Program-made: the position numbers and the translations under genes
The notes under the pieces: model-generated
Told to the model about the DNA's origin: nothing
What the model saw: only the letters and a program-made list of their open reading frames with translations
The model's database searches: none
Origin: Mytilus galloprovincialis
Lineage: Eukaryota > Mollusca > Bivalvia > Mytilida > Mytilidae
DNA length: 64,000 nt
NCBI RefSeq assembly: GCF_965363235.1
Contig: NC_134840.1
Coordinates: 86,400,916-86,464,915, forward strand
Direction of reading: 5' to 3'
Part shown: in pieces, positions 45,501 through 64,000 of the stretch
Layout of the letters: every line of letters starts with the position of its first letter
Numbering within the stretch: the stretch's first letter is position 1

Positions 45501-48106
45501 ACAAATATATGTGGCATGAACACTAAAAGCCAAGAACACATGAGAAGATAGAAGAGACAGCAACAAATATATTTGGTATGAACACTAAAAGCCAAGAACA
45601 CATGAGGAGATAGAAGAGACAGCAACAAACATCTGTGGCATAAAATTAAAAGCCAAGGAACACATGAAATAGAAAAGACAGAAACAACCACTGAAGAGAT
45701 TTGTAAATATTGCACTAGGCAAGTTATAATGTGATGGCAGCTTTACCATTGAAGTTTTTTCCATTTTCACTAGCTCAATAATTAGGTTTAATAGGAAGAA
45801 GTGCAATAGTCAAGTCACATTTATAAAATCATTATTTTGCTAGACTGTTATGGCGAAAGTTTTGGCGATGTAAAATAAAAAAAAAAAAACATGATATTAA
45901 TAGCTTAGATGATACAGAATTAATAAATAAATAACATAAAAATGTTTATAGCGTATTAACTACCTTGCCTCTCTGTCTGGGGACAGCTGTTTGGAATACA
46001 GCCTCCACAGCAAAGGTTCCACTTCCCTGTATTGGAACACATGTGAACTCATCTTTGGATACTTCTACAAGCAAAAAAACAAGCCAAGTAAAACTTGTGG
46101 CAAGTAAGTTGTCTTTTCCTTGGTATATTCCACAAAAAATATATACTGTTATTTTAAAACAATTATTTTCATTTCTTATACTGTAAAGTGCTTTATTTTT
46201 ACAAATTTTTAACATATTTCTAGGTCAAACCTCTTTTACAAAGGTCTTATTTTCATGTTTTTCTTGTCCTGATTCTGATCAGCTGATTTAATTTACATGA
46301 AGGGATATTTTTCACAAGTTTTATCTCAACGGTCAATCTGATCTTAATATAGATCCAGTGTCCACACTTCACTTAGAAGGATTTAAGAACACTATGTTGT
46401 ACTTTCTGCTCTGGTAAATATTACAACAGACAATGAAATTTCATGAGCCATCAAAATTTTGAAAGTGTGTAACATTATGACAAAACCTGAGAATCGAGAA
46501 AGGTCTTAAGGATGTACTTAGGTCAGGTTTTGGAATTTGTGTCAAATGTTCGGACTCATTGGTGTTTTTCCATACAATACAATGTAAAATATTTTGCCCC
46601 ATACCACCAATTTATTTTTTCATATTAGACTTAATAGCTCATGAAAGGTCATTTACCAAAATTTTAGAAGATTCTTGATTTTCTTTCTTTTGTTTTGAGA
46701 CCCAAATTATACCAATGCAAATATAAGGTAAAAGTCCGAGTCAGCTTTTTCCCGCCATATTTTAATTCTCAAATATCTCGAAAAGGAGGTCCATGACCTA
46801 TCAATATTTTTAGCTTATCTTTATCCTTAATTGATGCTCTACCAGCTAATAATACCAATTTTCATTTCTTAATTTCTTAATTTTTACCTAACCTCACCTA
46901 AGAACATCCAAAATGATAGTAGAACAGAGTGTTTTCAGTTCCTTGTAGAAAAAGTGTGGACACAGGGTTAATATTTCAATAAGATTGCTTAAAAGTTGAA
47001 TCAATTAAAACAGAGATAAAATAAATATTAATTGCTGTGTTTGGATATACACCTGAGGCGACCTATGATTACCCATATTTTAAAATACCTGCTATTTCTA
47101 CTAGTTTTGATCTGAGAGTTTTAATTGCTTCTATAAATGCTACATCTCTTGAACCATATTCTGTAAATGCTGCTTGTCTGACTGTAGGAGAGGTCGATAA
47201 TGGTCCTGGAGTAAATAACTTTTTTTCTGAAAAAAATATACATGTATCATATTTTTTGTGCATTTTCCCTTTAGAAGGTTTATGTTCAGCAAATCATTTG
47301 GTAGTTATGTTATGACTATAGGCATACATTTGAATCACATTAAAAGGTATTTTTGATCATCGTTAATAAGTGTTGGCCTTTATGATGCACAAAATCATGT
47401 CAGAATTTTAAGAAAATAAGTAATTTGAATCAATGTTATTATAAAAACAGTATTGTTGTCTTTAAATTGTGTTGACATATTCTTATTTAAACAAGTAAGG
47501 TTGATTATGTCTAGCATAAGAACAGTGGTGGATCCAGAACTTCTTGTAAGGGGGGTTCCGCTCCAGTCACGCTTCAGTGATTCCCTATATAATCAACCAA
47601 ATATTTCCAACAAAAGGGGGGGGCAGAGGCCCCAGGCCCCCTGGATCTGCCTATGTAAGAAGATACCATTGCTTTTGATTTTCTTGTTATAGTGTATATA
47701 TATTTTGTTCTCTGTATTTGGATGTTCTGATACCAACATTGATGTTATATAATAAAGGTGTCATTATGGTTACATTACAAAAAAGGGGGAAATACTGACC
47801 ATAGCAACAAATTTCAAGAAACTGTCAAAGACTAAATGAATAAATTGCTGTTAAACATTTTCCTCACATATTATATTACTTAGAATACTTACATCACTTA
47901 GATAATTTAACAAAATATAAATGATAAGGAAATGTGATAAATAGTTCAGGTGTACACATACCTGGTGCATCTTTTGTGTAACACTTCTGATGATTTACAT
48001 GAGACATCTTAAAAACAGAGAGGAAATTTGGTACCTGGTAACTTTTATGTTGAAACTTAGTAAAAGCAACATAACTTCTCAATGTATTGCAAGTGATTTT
48101 GTTCAT
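1973..48106 (-). CDS. phnW: 2-aminoethylphosphonate-pyruvate transaminase (8 exons)
   Basis: PLP-dependent class V aminotransferase (fold type I). The family moves the amino group of 2-aminoethylphosphonate to pyruvate, giving phosphonoacetaldehyde and alanine. Exons in transcript order: 48106-47962, 47226-47089, 46064-45964, 43038-42798, 42242-42078, 41369-41210, 40885-40725, 2115-1973. All junctions are GT-AG and phases match throughout, giving 1254 nt (417 residues plus stop). Visible motifs: [16 protein letters not shown] near the start of the catalytic domain, GSGTFAVEA (residues 108-116, PLP phosphate loop), VDAMSSFG with Asp215, SSANKCLQG with Lys241 as the PLP lysine, [10 protein letters not shown], and CFRIG with Arg386. 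The Asp-Lys spacing of 26 equals that of the Salmonella enzyme (Asp168, Lys194). Residues 1-49 extend beyond bacterial PhnW, are basic and Ser/Thr-rich, and may be a mitochondrial presequence (inference). The last intron is 38.6 kb. The gene is divergent from PSMA3. Confidence 0.93.
2335..2500. repeat. short degenerate tandem repeat, period about 80 bp
   Basis: The words GCTTTTAAACTTAA, GGCCTTGATA and GAGGCATTTT recur at about 80-bp spacing, roughly two full copies and a partial one. No coding function. Confidence 0.6.
3337..3440 (-). repeat. fragment of dispersed 'TTGGCAATCATACC' repeat
   Basis: Reads GTGGTATAATTGCCAATGAG, then CAACTCTCCAAAAGAG, and ends in CTTCAACAATGAG. This is the reverse-oriented 3' half of the repeat seen nearly full length at 52284-52545. 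Shorter traces are at 28378-28436 and 32342-32375. Confidence 0.7.
3626..3852. mobile_element. nested foldback (MITE-like) element
   Basis: The outer inverted repeat is AAAGGACCCCATCCA (3626-3640) against TGGATGGGGTCCTTT (3838-3852). A second pair is GCAGTCTTCACGC (from 3682) against GCGTGAAGACTG (3826-3837). A separate perfect 19-bp hairpin (3635-3653 with 3664-3682, 10-bp loop) reuses the left outer arm. The interior contains repeated GGGCCTGTA words. It has no coding capacity. Confidence 0.75.
3865..3975. repeat. short AT-rich tandem repeat
   Basis: CTCTATTCTTTATATTT and close variants occur three to four times at about 35-40-bp spacing. Likely a decayed minisatellite. Confidence 0.5.
4468..5053. 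mobile_element. about 586-bp element with imperfect terminal inverted repeats
   Basis: The left end AAGGACAAGGTTCACTAATG (4469) and the right end, read on the opposite strand as AAGGAGAAGGTTCATGAAGG, are inverted copies. The length and end sequence match the element at 58808-59393, so the two probably belong to one family. Short open frames on both strands (4486-4713) have no recognisable domain. Confidence 0.6.
5650..6060 (+). repeat. dispersed repeat shared with the palindrome arms
   Basis: The segment carries CTTTTGGGACAAATTATATC, GAAATCTTTTGACAGCTTCC, TAAATTTGGAAGGGGTATA and TAGGGACTA in the same order as 15970-16420, and inverted in 14260-14700. It is more diverged than the two arm copies are from each other, so it is an older family member. 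Confidence 0.8.
6061..8044. other. intronic DNA, no gene seen
   Basis: AT-rich sequence without convincing exons. A local duplication of the words CACAAAAATCATGCTCGAAA and TACAAAAATCATGCTCGAAA occurs near 6627 and 6690. Short open frames on the minus strand (6497-6851) look like chance frames. Confidence 0.5.
8045..8050. repeat. left target-site duplication GACATT
   Basis: GACATT lies immediately outside the first base of the palindrome. The same 6 bp lies immediately outside the last base at 22778-22783. An exact direct repeat at both boundaries is what transposition of the whole unit would leave. Confidence 0.7.
8051..8340 (+). repeat. 70-bp tandem array at the left terminus
   Basis: The motif GCTTTTTGTCCG recurs every 12-20 bp, organised into a higher-order unit of 70 bp (TGTCCGAAAC at 8121, 8191 and 8261). 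The array begins at the element terminus itself. It gives open frames in all three plus-strand frames, which is a consequence of the repeat and not evidence for a protein. Confidence 0.88.
8480..11075 (+). repeat. about 168-bp satellite, dimeric, with orientation switch
   Basis: Units carry ACCCGTACGAGTTTGTCAGC, AAGTCGAAATAAACTATTGC, CGGCTGGC and CCAGAGGTAGAGG. Spacing of the ACCCGTACGAG word is about 165-175 bp. Two unit types alternate: one has GGGTAAGGGGGGTACC with TATATCACAAAGTCG, the other TTAAAAGGGGG with TGTTTACAACGAAGTCG. That gives a dimer of about 335 bp. At about 10475 the orientation reverses: forward CCAGAGGTAGAGG joins directly to reverse TTATTTCGACTTCG, and the rest of the array runs the other way. 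Confidence 0.88.
11076..11985. other. non-repetitive segment of the left arm
   Basis: No protein family recognised. A 72-codon open frame (11160-11378, minus) is exactly preserved in the other arm (19430-19648), but preservation follows from arm identity. A short CGGCGG-type run lies near 11910. Confidence 0.5.
11986..12850 (+). repeat. about 148-bp tandem array (left arm)
   Basis: The word TGACCTCATTTTCATGGTTC and variants recurs near 12046, 12195, 12352, 12498, 12640 and 12792, giving six units. Each unit also carries GTTTTGGTCTG(T) and a TAAGTAATAGG-like word. Similar coding-free repeats are familiar from bivalves (memory). Confidence 0.85.
12851..14259. other. unique inner segment of the left arm
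   Basis: Intact in the opposite arm. No protein family recognised. The open frames at 13061-13382 are overlapping frames of the same AT-rich stretch. Confidence 0.5.
14260..14700 (-). repeat. dispersed repeat copy in the left arm
   Basis: Inverted relative to 5650-6060. It contains a G homopolymer run near 14394-14406, matched by a C run near 16264-16278 in the other arm. Confidence 0.8.
14985..15270 (-). repeat. dispersed 'TTGGCAATCATACC' repeat at the palindrome centre
   Basis: Reverse-oriented copy of the 52284-52545 family (GACAACTATCCACAAAAGAC, GGCCTTATTTATG, ACGACAACCACTGAAT). It runs past the end of the left arm into the spacer, whereas the mirror copy on the right stops at 15459. 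The centre of the palindrome therefore lies within one copy of this repeat. Confidence 0.8.
15213..15458. other. asymmetric spacer (loop) of the palindrome
   Basis: About 246 bp with no inverted partner. The first 58 bp continue the dispersed repeat. The rest (TAAATGGTGTCGGCGTTTGC and onward) is unique here. No gene seen. Confidence 0.75.
15459..15700 (+). repeat. dispersed 'TTGGCAATCATACC' repeat, right of centre
   Basis: Mirror of the left-arm copy. It reads TTTATGTGTTACATATTTG, then AAGGCCGTTAGTTTTCTCG, GGCCGTACGGTGACC and GATAGTTGTCTCATTTGC. Confidence 0.8.
15970..16420 (+). repeat. dispersed repeat copy in the right arm
   Basis: Mirror of 14260-14700 and same orientation as 5650-6060. 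Confidence 0.8.
16842..16982. other. about 138-bp arm asymmetry (indel)
   Basis: Right-arm sequence from GTCTTGGCTGATTGAAG to the GTGATACTT junction has no counterpart at the matching point near 13826 in the left arm, where only a few bases separate the flanks. It is either an insertion in the right arm or a deletion in the left. Confidence 0.8.
17958..18820 (-). repeat. about 148-bp tandem array (right arm)
   Basis: Reverse complement of 11986-12850. Confidence 0.85.
19735..22350 (-). repeat. about 168-bp satellite array (right arm)
   Basis: Reverse complement of 8480-11075, including the orientation switch near 20325. A unit near 20095 lacks about 9 bp that the left arm has near 10700, one of the few arm differences. 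Confidence 0.85.
22488..22777 (-). repeat. 70-bp tandem array at the right terminus
   Basis: Reverse complement of 8051-8340 with a few substitutions. CGGACAAAAAGC recurs. Confidence 0.88.
22778..22783. repeat. right target-site duplication GACATT
   Basis: Directly follows the terminal CGTATCA of the palindrome and equals 8045-8050. Confidence 0.7.
23541..25517 (-). mobile_element. nested Helentron-like non-autonomous element, copy A
   Basis: Plus-strand left end CCAGATGCTCCGCAGGGCG, then TTTATACGACCGCA (23564-23577). The right end is TGCGGTCGTATAAA at 25507-25520. The 14-bp subterminal inverted repeat is perfect. Outside it on one side is the hairpin GCT-C-CGC-AGG-GCG-T-AGC, and near the other side a GAC-repeat microsatellite. 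The interior has about 125-bp units and about 170-bp units (CCTAATTCCTAAACTGTTGG, CCAAAATCAATACCAACC, CATAAACCTTGTGTT). No target duplication is seen. In the minus-strand reading it sits within a T run and ends CTGG before T. This fits the Helentron/HINE layout as I know it. The 142-codon frame at 24289-24717 is repeat-derived. Confidence 0.7.
24830..25440. repeat. about 160-170-bp units inside copy A
   Basis: Four tandem units with TTGGCCCCTAATTCCTAAAC, CCAAAATCAATACCAACCTT, GTGGTCATAAACCTTGTG and GTGCGAAAACCAAGAA. The same array occurs in copy B at about 29920-30510 and once in the older element at 25750-25890. Confidence 0.85.
25943..28623. other. intronic DNA, no gene seen
   Basis: AT-rich, without convincing exons. 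The piece at about 26960-27060 resembles 41785-41890 (GTATTGCAACTT, ATATCAATGA, TCACAAG(T/A)AGTTC). A fragment of the 52284-type repeat is at 28378-28436. Short frames here have no recognisable family. Confidence 0.5.
28624..30623 (-). mobile_element. Helentron-like non-autonomous element, copy B
   Basis: Almost identical to copy A along its length: same CCAGATGCTCCGCAGGGCG end, same 14-bp subterminal inverted repeat, and a longer GAC microsatellite near 30530-30565. Flanks after removal read GGC-AAA and AAAAGGAA, so insertion again lies in an A/T run without an obvious duplication. The 142-codon frame 29373-29801 parallels the one in copy A. Both consist of repeat units. Confidence 0.72.
30722..30800 (-). 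repeat. diverged relic of a Penelope-like element tail
   Basis: The segment GTGATCTCATGTGCTTTTGA and on to CACTAGTGGCGCCCATTG resembles 51430-51490 and 56419-56480 (GTGATCTCAGGTGCTCCGGA, CACATGTGGCACCCGTCG). Confidence 0.5.
30884..30922. repeat. 15-bp perfect hairpin
   Basis: CAGAGACATATAATA and TATTATATGTCTCTG surround a short loop. Flanking TAGTCTA and TAGACTA extend the symmetry, so it may be a tiny foldback element. Confidence 0.6.
30923..33267. other. intronic DNA, no gene seen
   Basis: No exon-like segment recognised. A 20-bp GATAGTGGTCTCATTGGCAA trace of the dispersed repeat lies near 32345. From 32863 (GGTGGTACCCAACACTTTG) to the minisatellite the sequence resembles an interspersed element, but its borders cannot be fixed. 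Confidence 0.45.
33268..33900. repeat. 24-bp minisatellite, about 26 copies
   Basis: Unit GATGGACTGACCAACAAACA plus four bases. Variants have GTTGGACTG, GATGAACTG or CATATGGTT. Because 24 is a multiple of 3 and the unit lacks stops in several frames, long open frames appear on both strands (up to 199 codons of [12 protein letters not shown] octapeptides). No splice sites, neighbouring exons or start context support translation. Confidence 0.9.
33901..38316. other. intronic DNA, no gene seen
   Basis: AT-rich throughout. At 34963-35260 it carries a copy of the repeat at 55107-55460. No protein domain recognised in any short frame. Confidence 0.5.
34963..35260 (+). repeat. dispersed repeat, relative of 55107-55460
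   Basis: Shared ordered words with the copy in PSMA3 intron 1: AAGTTC(C/G)GTAA, GGCCATATT, AAGTTCAATGTT, TCCAAAATGG, ACAAACATTAT, ATCTTTGTTG, GACG, GCTCTA and TTCCTGTCC. Confidence 0.7.
38317..38710. repeat. direct duplication, unit 1
   Basis: Pairs with 38860-39245. Both have CAGTTACATAAAGTATTTT, ATAAAATATCAAATAAT, CAACTTATTCTTGA, TTGCAAGGGAGATAATTTT, AATAACACTCTA, TTTTTGCCATTTGA and AAATCTGC in order. It is substantially diverged, so the duplication is old. Confidence 0.75.
38860..39245. repeat. direct duplication, unit 2
   Basis: Second copy of 38317-38710, offset by about 545 bp. The open frame 38968-39207 crosses it and has no recognisable domain. Confidence 0.75.
39312..39338. repeat. 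8-bp hairpin
   Basis: ATGCCCTC and GAGGGCAT flank TCAGCTACGGT, followed by an AAATA-rich run. Confidence 0.4.
39482..39605. repeat. short interspersed repeat ('GTGGATCCAGAA' family)
   Basis: Shares GTGGTGGATCCAGAA, TCA(T/C)GCTT(T/C)AGTGATTCCC and TATATAATCAACCAAAT with 47524-47658. No coding content. Confidence 0.7.
39747..40603. mobile_element. non-autonomous Tigger/pogo-like element
   Basis: Left terminus CAGTCGAACCTTGTTGTGTC. The right terminus, read inversely, is CAGTCGAACCTCGTTGTGTC, giving an inverted repeat of about 24 bp. Further TTCGACTCATCCGAG and ACCGAGTATTCGAA words recur near both ends. The left flank ends in TA, the target of this superfamily, but the right flank begins TT. 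CAGTCGAACCTCG termini are typical of pogo/Tigger elements (family knowledge). No DDE transposase frame remains in the 857 bp. Confidence 0.7.
40725..40885 (-). CDS. phnW: phnW exon 7
   Basis: Encodes [20 protein letters not shown], then [19 protein letters not shown] and SKLNDRG. The donor GTATTTTG gives phase 1. If this donor is not used, translation would continue about 51 codons into the intron to a stop near 40570, without the FRIG segment. The partner acceptor is 38.6 kb downstream at 2116. Confidence 0.94.
41210..41369 (-). CDS. phnW: phnW exon 6
   Basis: Encodes [18 protein letters not shown], then [20 protein letters not shown] and [20 protein letters not shown] and the F(T/S)PPTH block are diagnostic for PhnW. 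The donor is GTATGCAG, and the phase-2 junction gives Arg with the first base of exon 7. Confidence 0.95.
41785..41960. repeat. diverged dispersed repeat, partner of 26960-27150
   Basis: Shares GTATTGCAACTT, ATATCAATGA, TCACAAG, AAGTTC and AAAAGCAAT in order with the segment near 26980. Confidence 0.45.
42078..42242 (-). CDS. phnW: phnW exon 5 (catalytic Asp and Lys)
   Basis: Encodes [19 protein letters not shown] and then [20 protein letters not shown]. It contains Asp215, which pairs with the pyridine nitrogen, and Lys241, the Schiff-base lysine. It ends in phase 1 with G|GT making the Gly of GNSRSL. The acceptor is a T-rich tract ending CAG. Confidence 0.95.
42798..43038 (-). CDS. phnW: phnW exon 4
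   Basis: Largest exon, 241 bp. It encodes [18 protein letters not shown] through to the [17 protein letters not shown] segment. HCETSSG is the typical stretch before the PLP-binding aspartate strand. The acceptor TTTTGATAG and donor GTATTTTT are both good. Confidence 0.93.
44690..44980. repeat. 62-bp minisatellite, block 1
   Basis: Units with TATGTGGCATGAACACTAAA, AGCCAAGA and GAGATAGAAAAGA, four to five copies. Confidence 0.8.
45155..45690. repeat. 62-bp minisatellite, block 2
   Basis: GTGGCATGAACACTAAAAGC at 45449, 45511 and 45573 (variant) and GTGGCATAAAATTAAAAGC at 45635 give an exact 62-bp period, about eight copies. About 175 bp of non-repeat sequence separates the blocks. The 155-codon minus-strand frame (44975-45442) is repeat-derived. 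Confidence 0.85.
45964..46064 (-). CDS. phnW: phnW exon 3 (GSGT phosphate-binding loop)
   Basis: Encodes [20 protein letters not shown] and on to AVPRQRGK. The GSGT motif contacts the PLP phosphate in this family. The acceptor is TTGCTTGTAG, the donor GTAGTTAATA, and it ends in phase 0. Confidence 0.92.
46510..46909. mobile_element. 400-bp terminal-inverted-repeat element in phnW intron 2
   Basis: The left end GGATGTACTTAGGTCAGG and the right end, read inversely as GGATGTTCTTAGGTGAGG, are terminal inverted repeats. It has no coding capacity and is MITE-like. I recall this end sequence as common in bivalves (memory). Confidence 0.75.
47089..47226 (-). CDS. phnW: phnW exon 2
   Basis: Encodes [17 protein letters not shown] and then the [22 protein letters not shown] segment, the conserved N-terminal part of PhnW aminotransferases. 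The acceptor is a T-rich tract ending CAG at 47227. The donor GTATTTT follows 47089. It starts in phase 1 and ends in phase 1. Confidence 0.92.
47524..47658. repeat. short interspersed repeat ('GTGGATCCAGAA' family)
   Basis: Second copy of the family at 39482-39605, here ending GGCCCCCTGGATCTGCCTAT. Both ends carry GGATCCAG/CTGGATC, so it may be a small inverted-repeat element. It lies in phnW intron 1. Confidence 0.7.
47962..48106 (-). CDS. phnW: phnW exon 1 (start codon, leader)
   Basis: Encodes residues 1-48 plus one base. The ATG is at 48106-48104. It begins [18 protein letters not shown] and ends KDAP before a GTATGTG donor. The split codon G|AA gives Glu, joining to KKLFTPGPL in exon 2. 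There are no acidic residues before the final DAPE and several Lys, Arg, Ser and Thr, as in a mitochondrial targeting peptide. A second in-frame Met (MSHVNHQK) lies about residue 34. A possible 5' UTR intron is suggested by a donor at 48256 and an acceptor-like TTAG just before the ATG; both are weak. Confidence 0.75.
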
Positions 48107-48399
48107 CCTAATAGATCAGTTTCAGGGTGCTAATGTTAATGACACCAAGATTACAACCAGTTTCATTGACACATTGCATATATTGAATTTTATCTAGTCA
48201 TATCTTGTTATGCAAGGGGTGATTACTCCACTCAACTTTTCTATTGAAGCACTTACCTACACAAATATTTGTCATGTCCCTCCCGAATCCGGGATTTAGT
48301 TTTTATTGCTTCTCGGTTCTTTTCATTGAAATTTAAAGAAAACTACCGAGGGACCACGTTAGATTGAAACTTCCTGTCGGTAAATGACAAAGCAACAAC
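48107..48399. promoter_or_regulatory. probable bidirectional promoter, phnW / PSMA3
   Basis: 293 bp separate the start codons of two divergently transcribed genes, so both transcription starts should lie here. No TATA box is obvious. Candidate elements: AACTTCCTGTC at 48368-48378, an ETS/GABP-type GGAAGT site in reverse, and the near-palindrome TCCCGAATCCGGGA at 48281-48294. A donor-like GTAAG read on the minus strand at 48256-48252 could mark a short 5' UTR intron of phnW. That would leave about 140 bp for the core promoter. Motif roles are inference. Confidence 0.7.

Positions 48400-64000
<15,601 letters not shown>

Larger units (their letters stand above)
43039..45963 (-). other. phnW intron 3 (2.9 kb)
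   Basis: Contains the 62-bp minisatellite and otherwise nothing gene-like. The frame at 43747-43956 has no recognisable family. Confidence 0.7.

Overview
The window is animal nuclear DNA, most likely from a bivalve mollusc and probably a mytilid mussel. It is visibly AT-rich, with short exons, GT-AG introns, and dense satellites, foldback elements and retroelement tails. Several dispersed repeats are ones I recall from mussel genomes; that assignment is from memory and not from a search.

Two protein-coding genes could be assembled exon by exon. The first, on the minus strand, is a class V aminotransferase of the 2-aminoethylphosphonate-pyruvate transaminase (PhnW/AEPT) family. It has eight coding exons running from 48106 down to 1973, and the phases join into a complete 417-codon frame. 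Seven exons lie within 40725-48106. The eighth, which carries the conserved FRIG arginine and the stop, is 38.6 kb away at 1973-2115. The second gene, on the plus strand, is the proteasome alpha-type 3 subunit (PSMA3). It starts at 48400, nine exons encode 241 residues, and the last exon runs off the window. The start codons lie 293 bp apart, head to head, so the genes probably share a bidirectional promoter.

Almost everything else is intronic or mobile. In order: 1-1972, 3' flank with a small foldback element; 2116-40724, the giant last phnW intron; 40725-48106, the other phnW exons with a 62-bp minisatellite and a 400-bp terminal-inverted-repeat element; 48107-48399, the promoter; 48400-64000, PSMA3, whose introns hold a RecQ-like helicase relic, two Penelope-like retroelement fragments, several foldback elements and a 169-bp tandem array.

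The most striking object is a near-perfect 14.7-kb palindrome (8051-22777) inside the phnW intron. Its arms are about 7.2 kb and its spacer about 246 bp. It begins TG and ends CA, and a 6-bp direct repeat, GACATT, abuts both ends exactly. It therefore looks like one transposed unit, a giant foldback element built from tandem arrays, with no recognisable transposase. Next to it are three copies of a non-autonomous rolling-circle element with Helentron-like ends. One copy is nested inside an older relative, and the terminal hairpin shows a compensatory base-pair change between copies.

The phnW gene fits mussel biology: bivalves contain abundant 2-aminoethylphosphonate (ciliatine), and this enzyme would deaminate it to phosphonoacetaldehyde. 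The palindrome lies within the transcribed gene, so the nascent phnW transcript should contain a multi-kilobase perfect hairpin.
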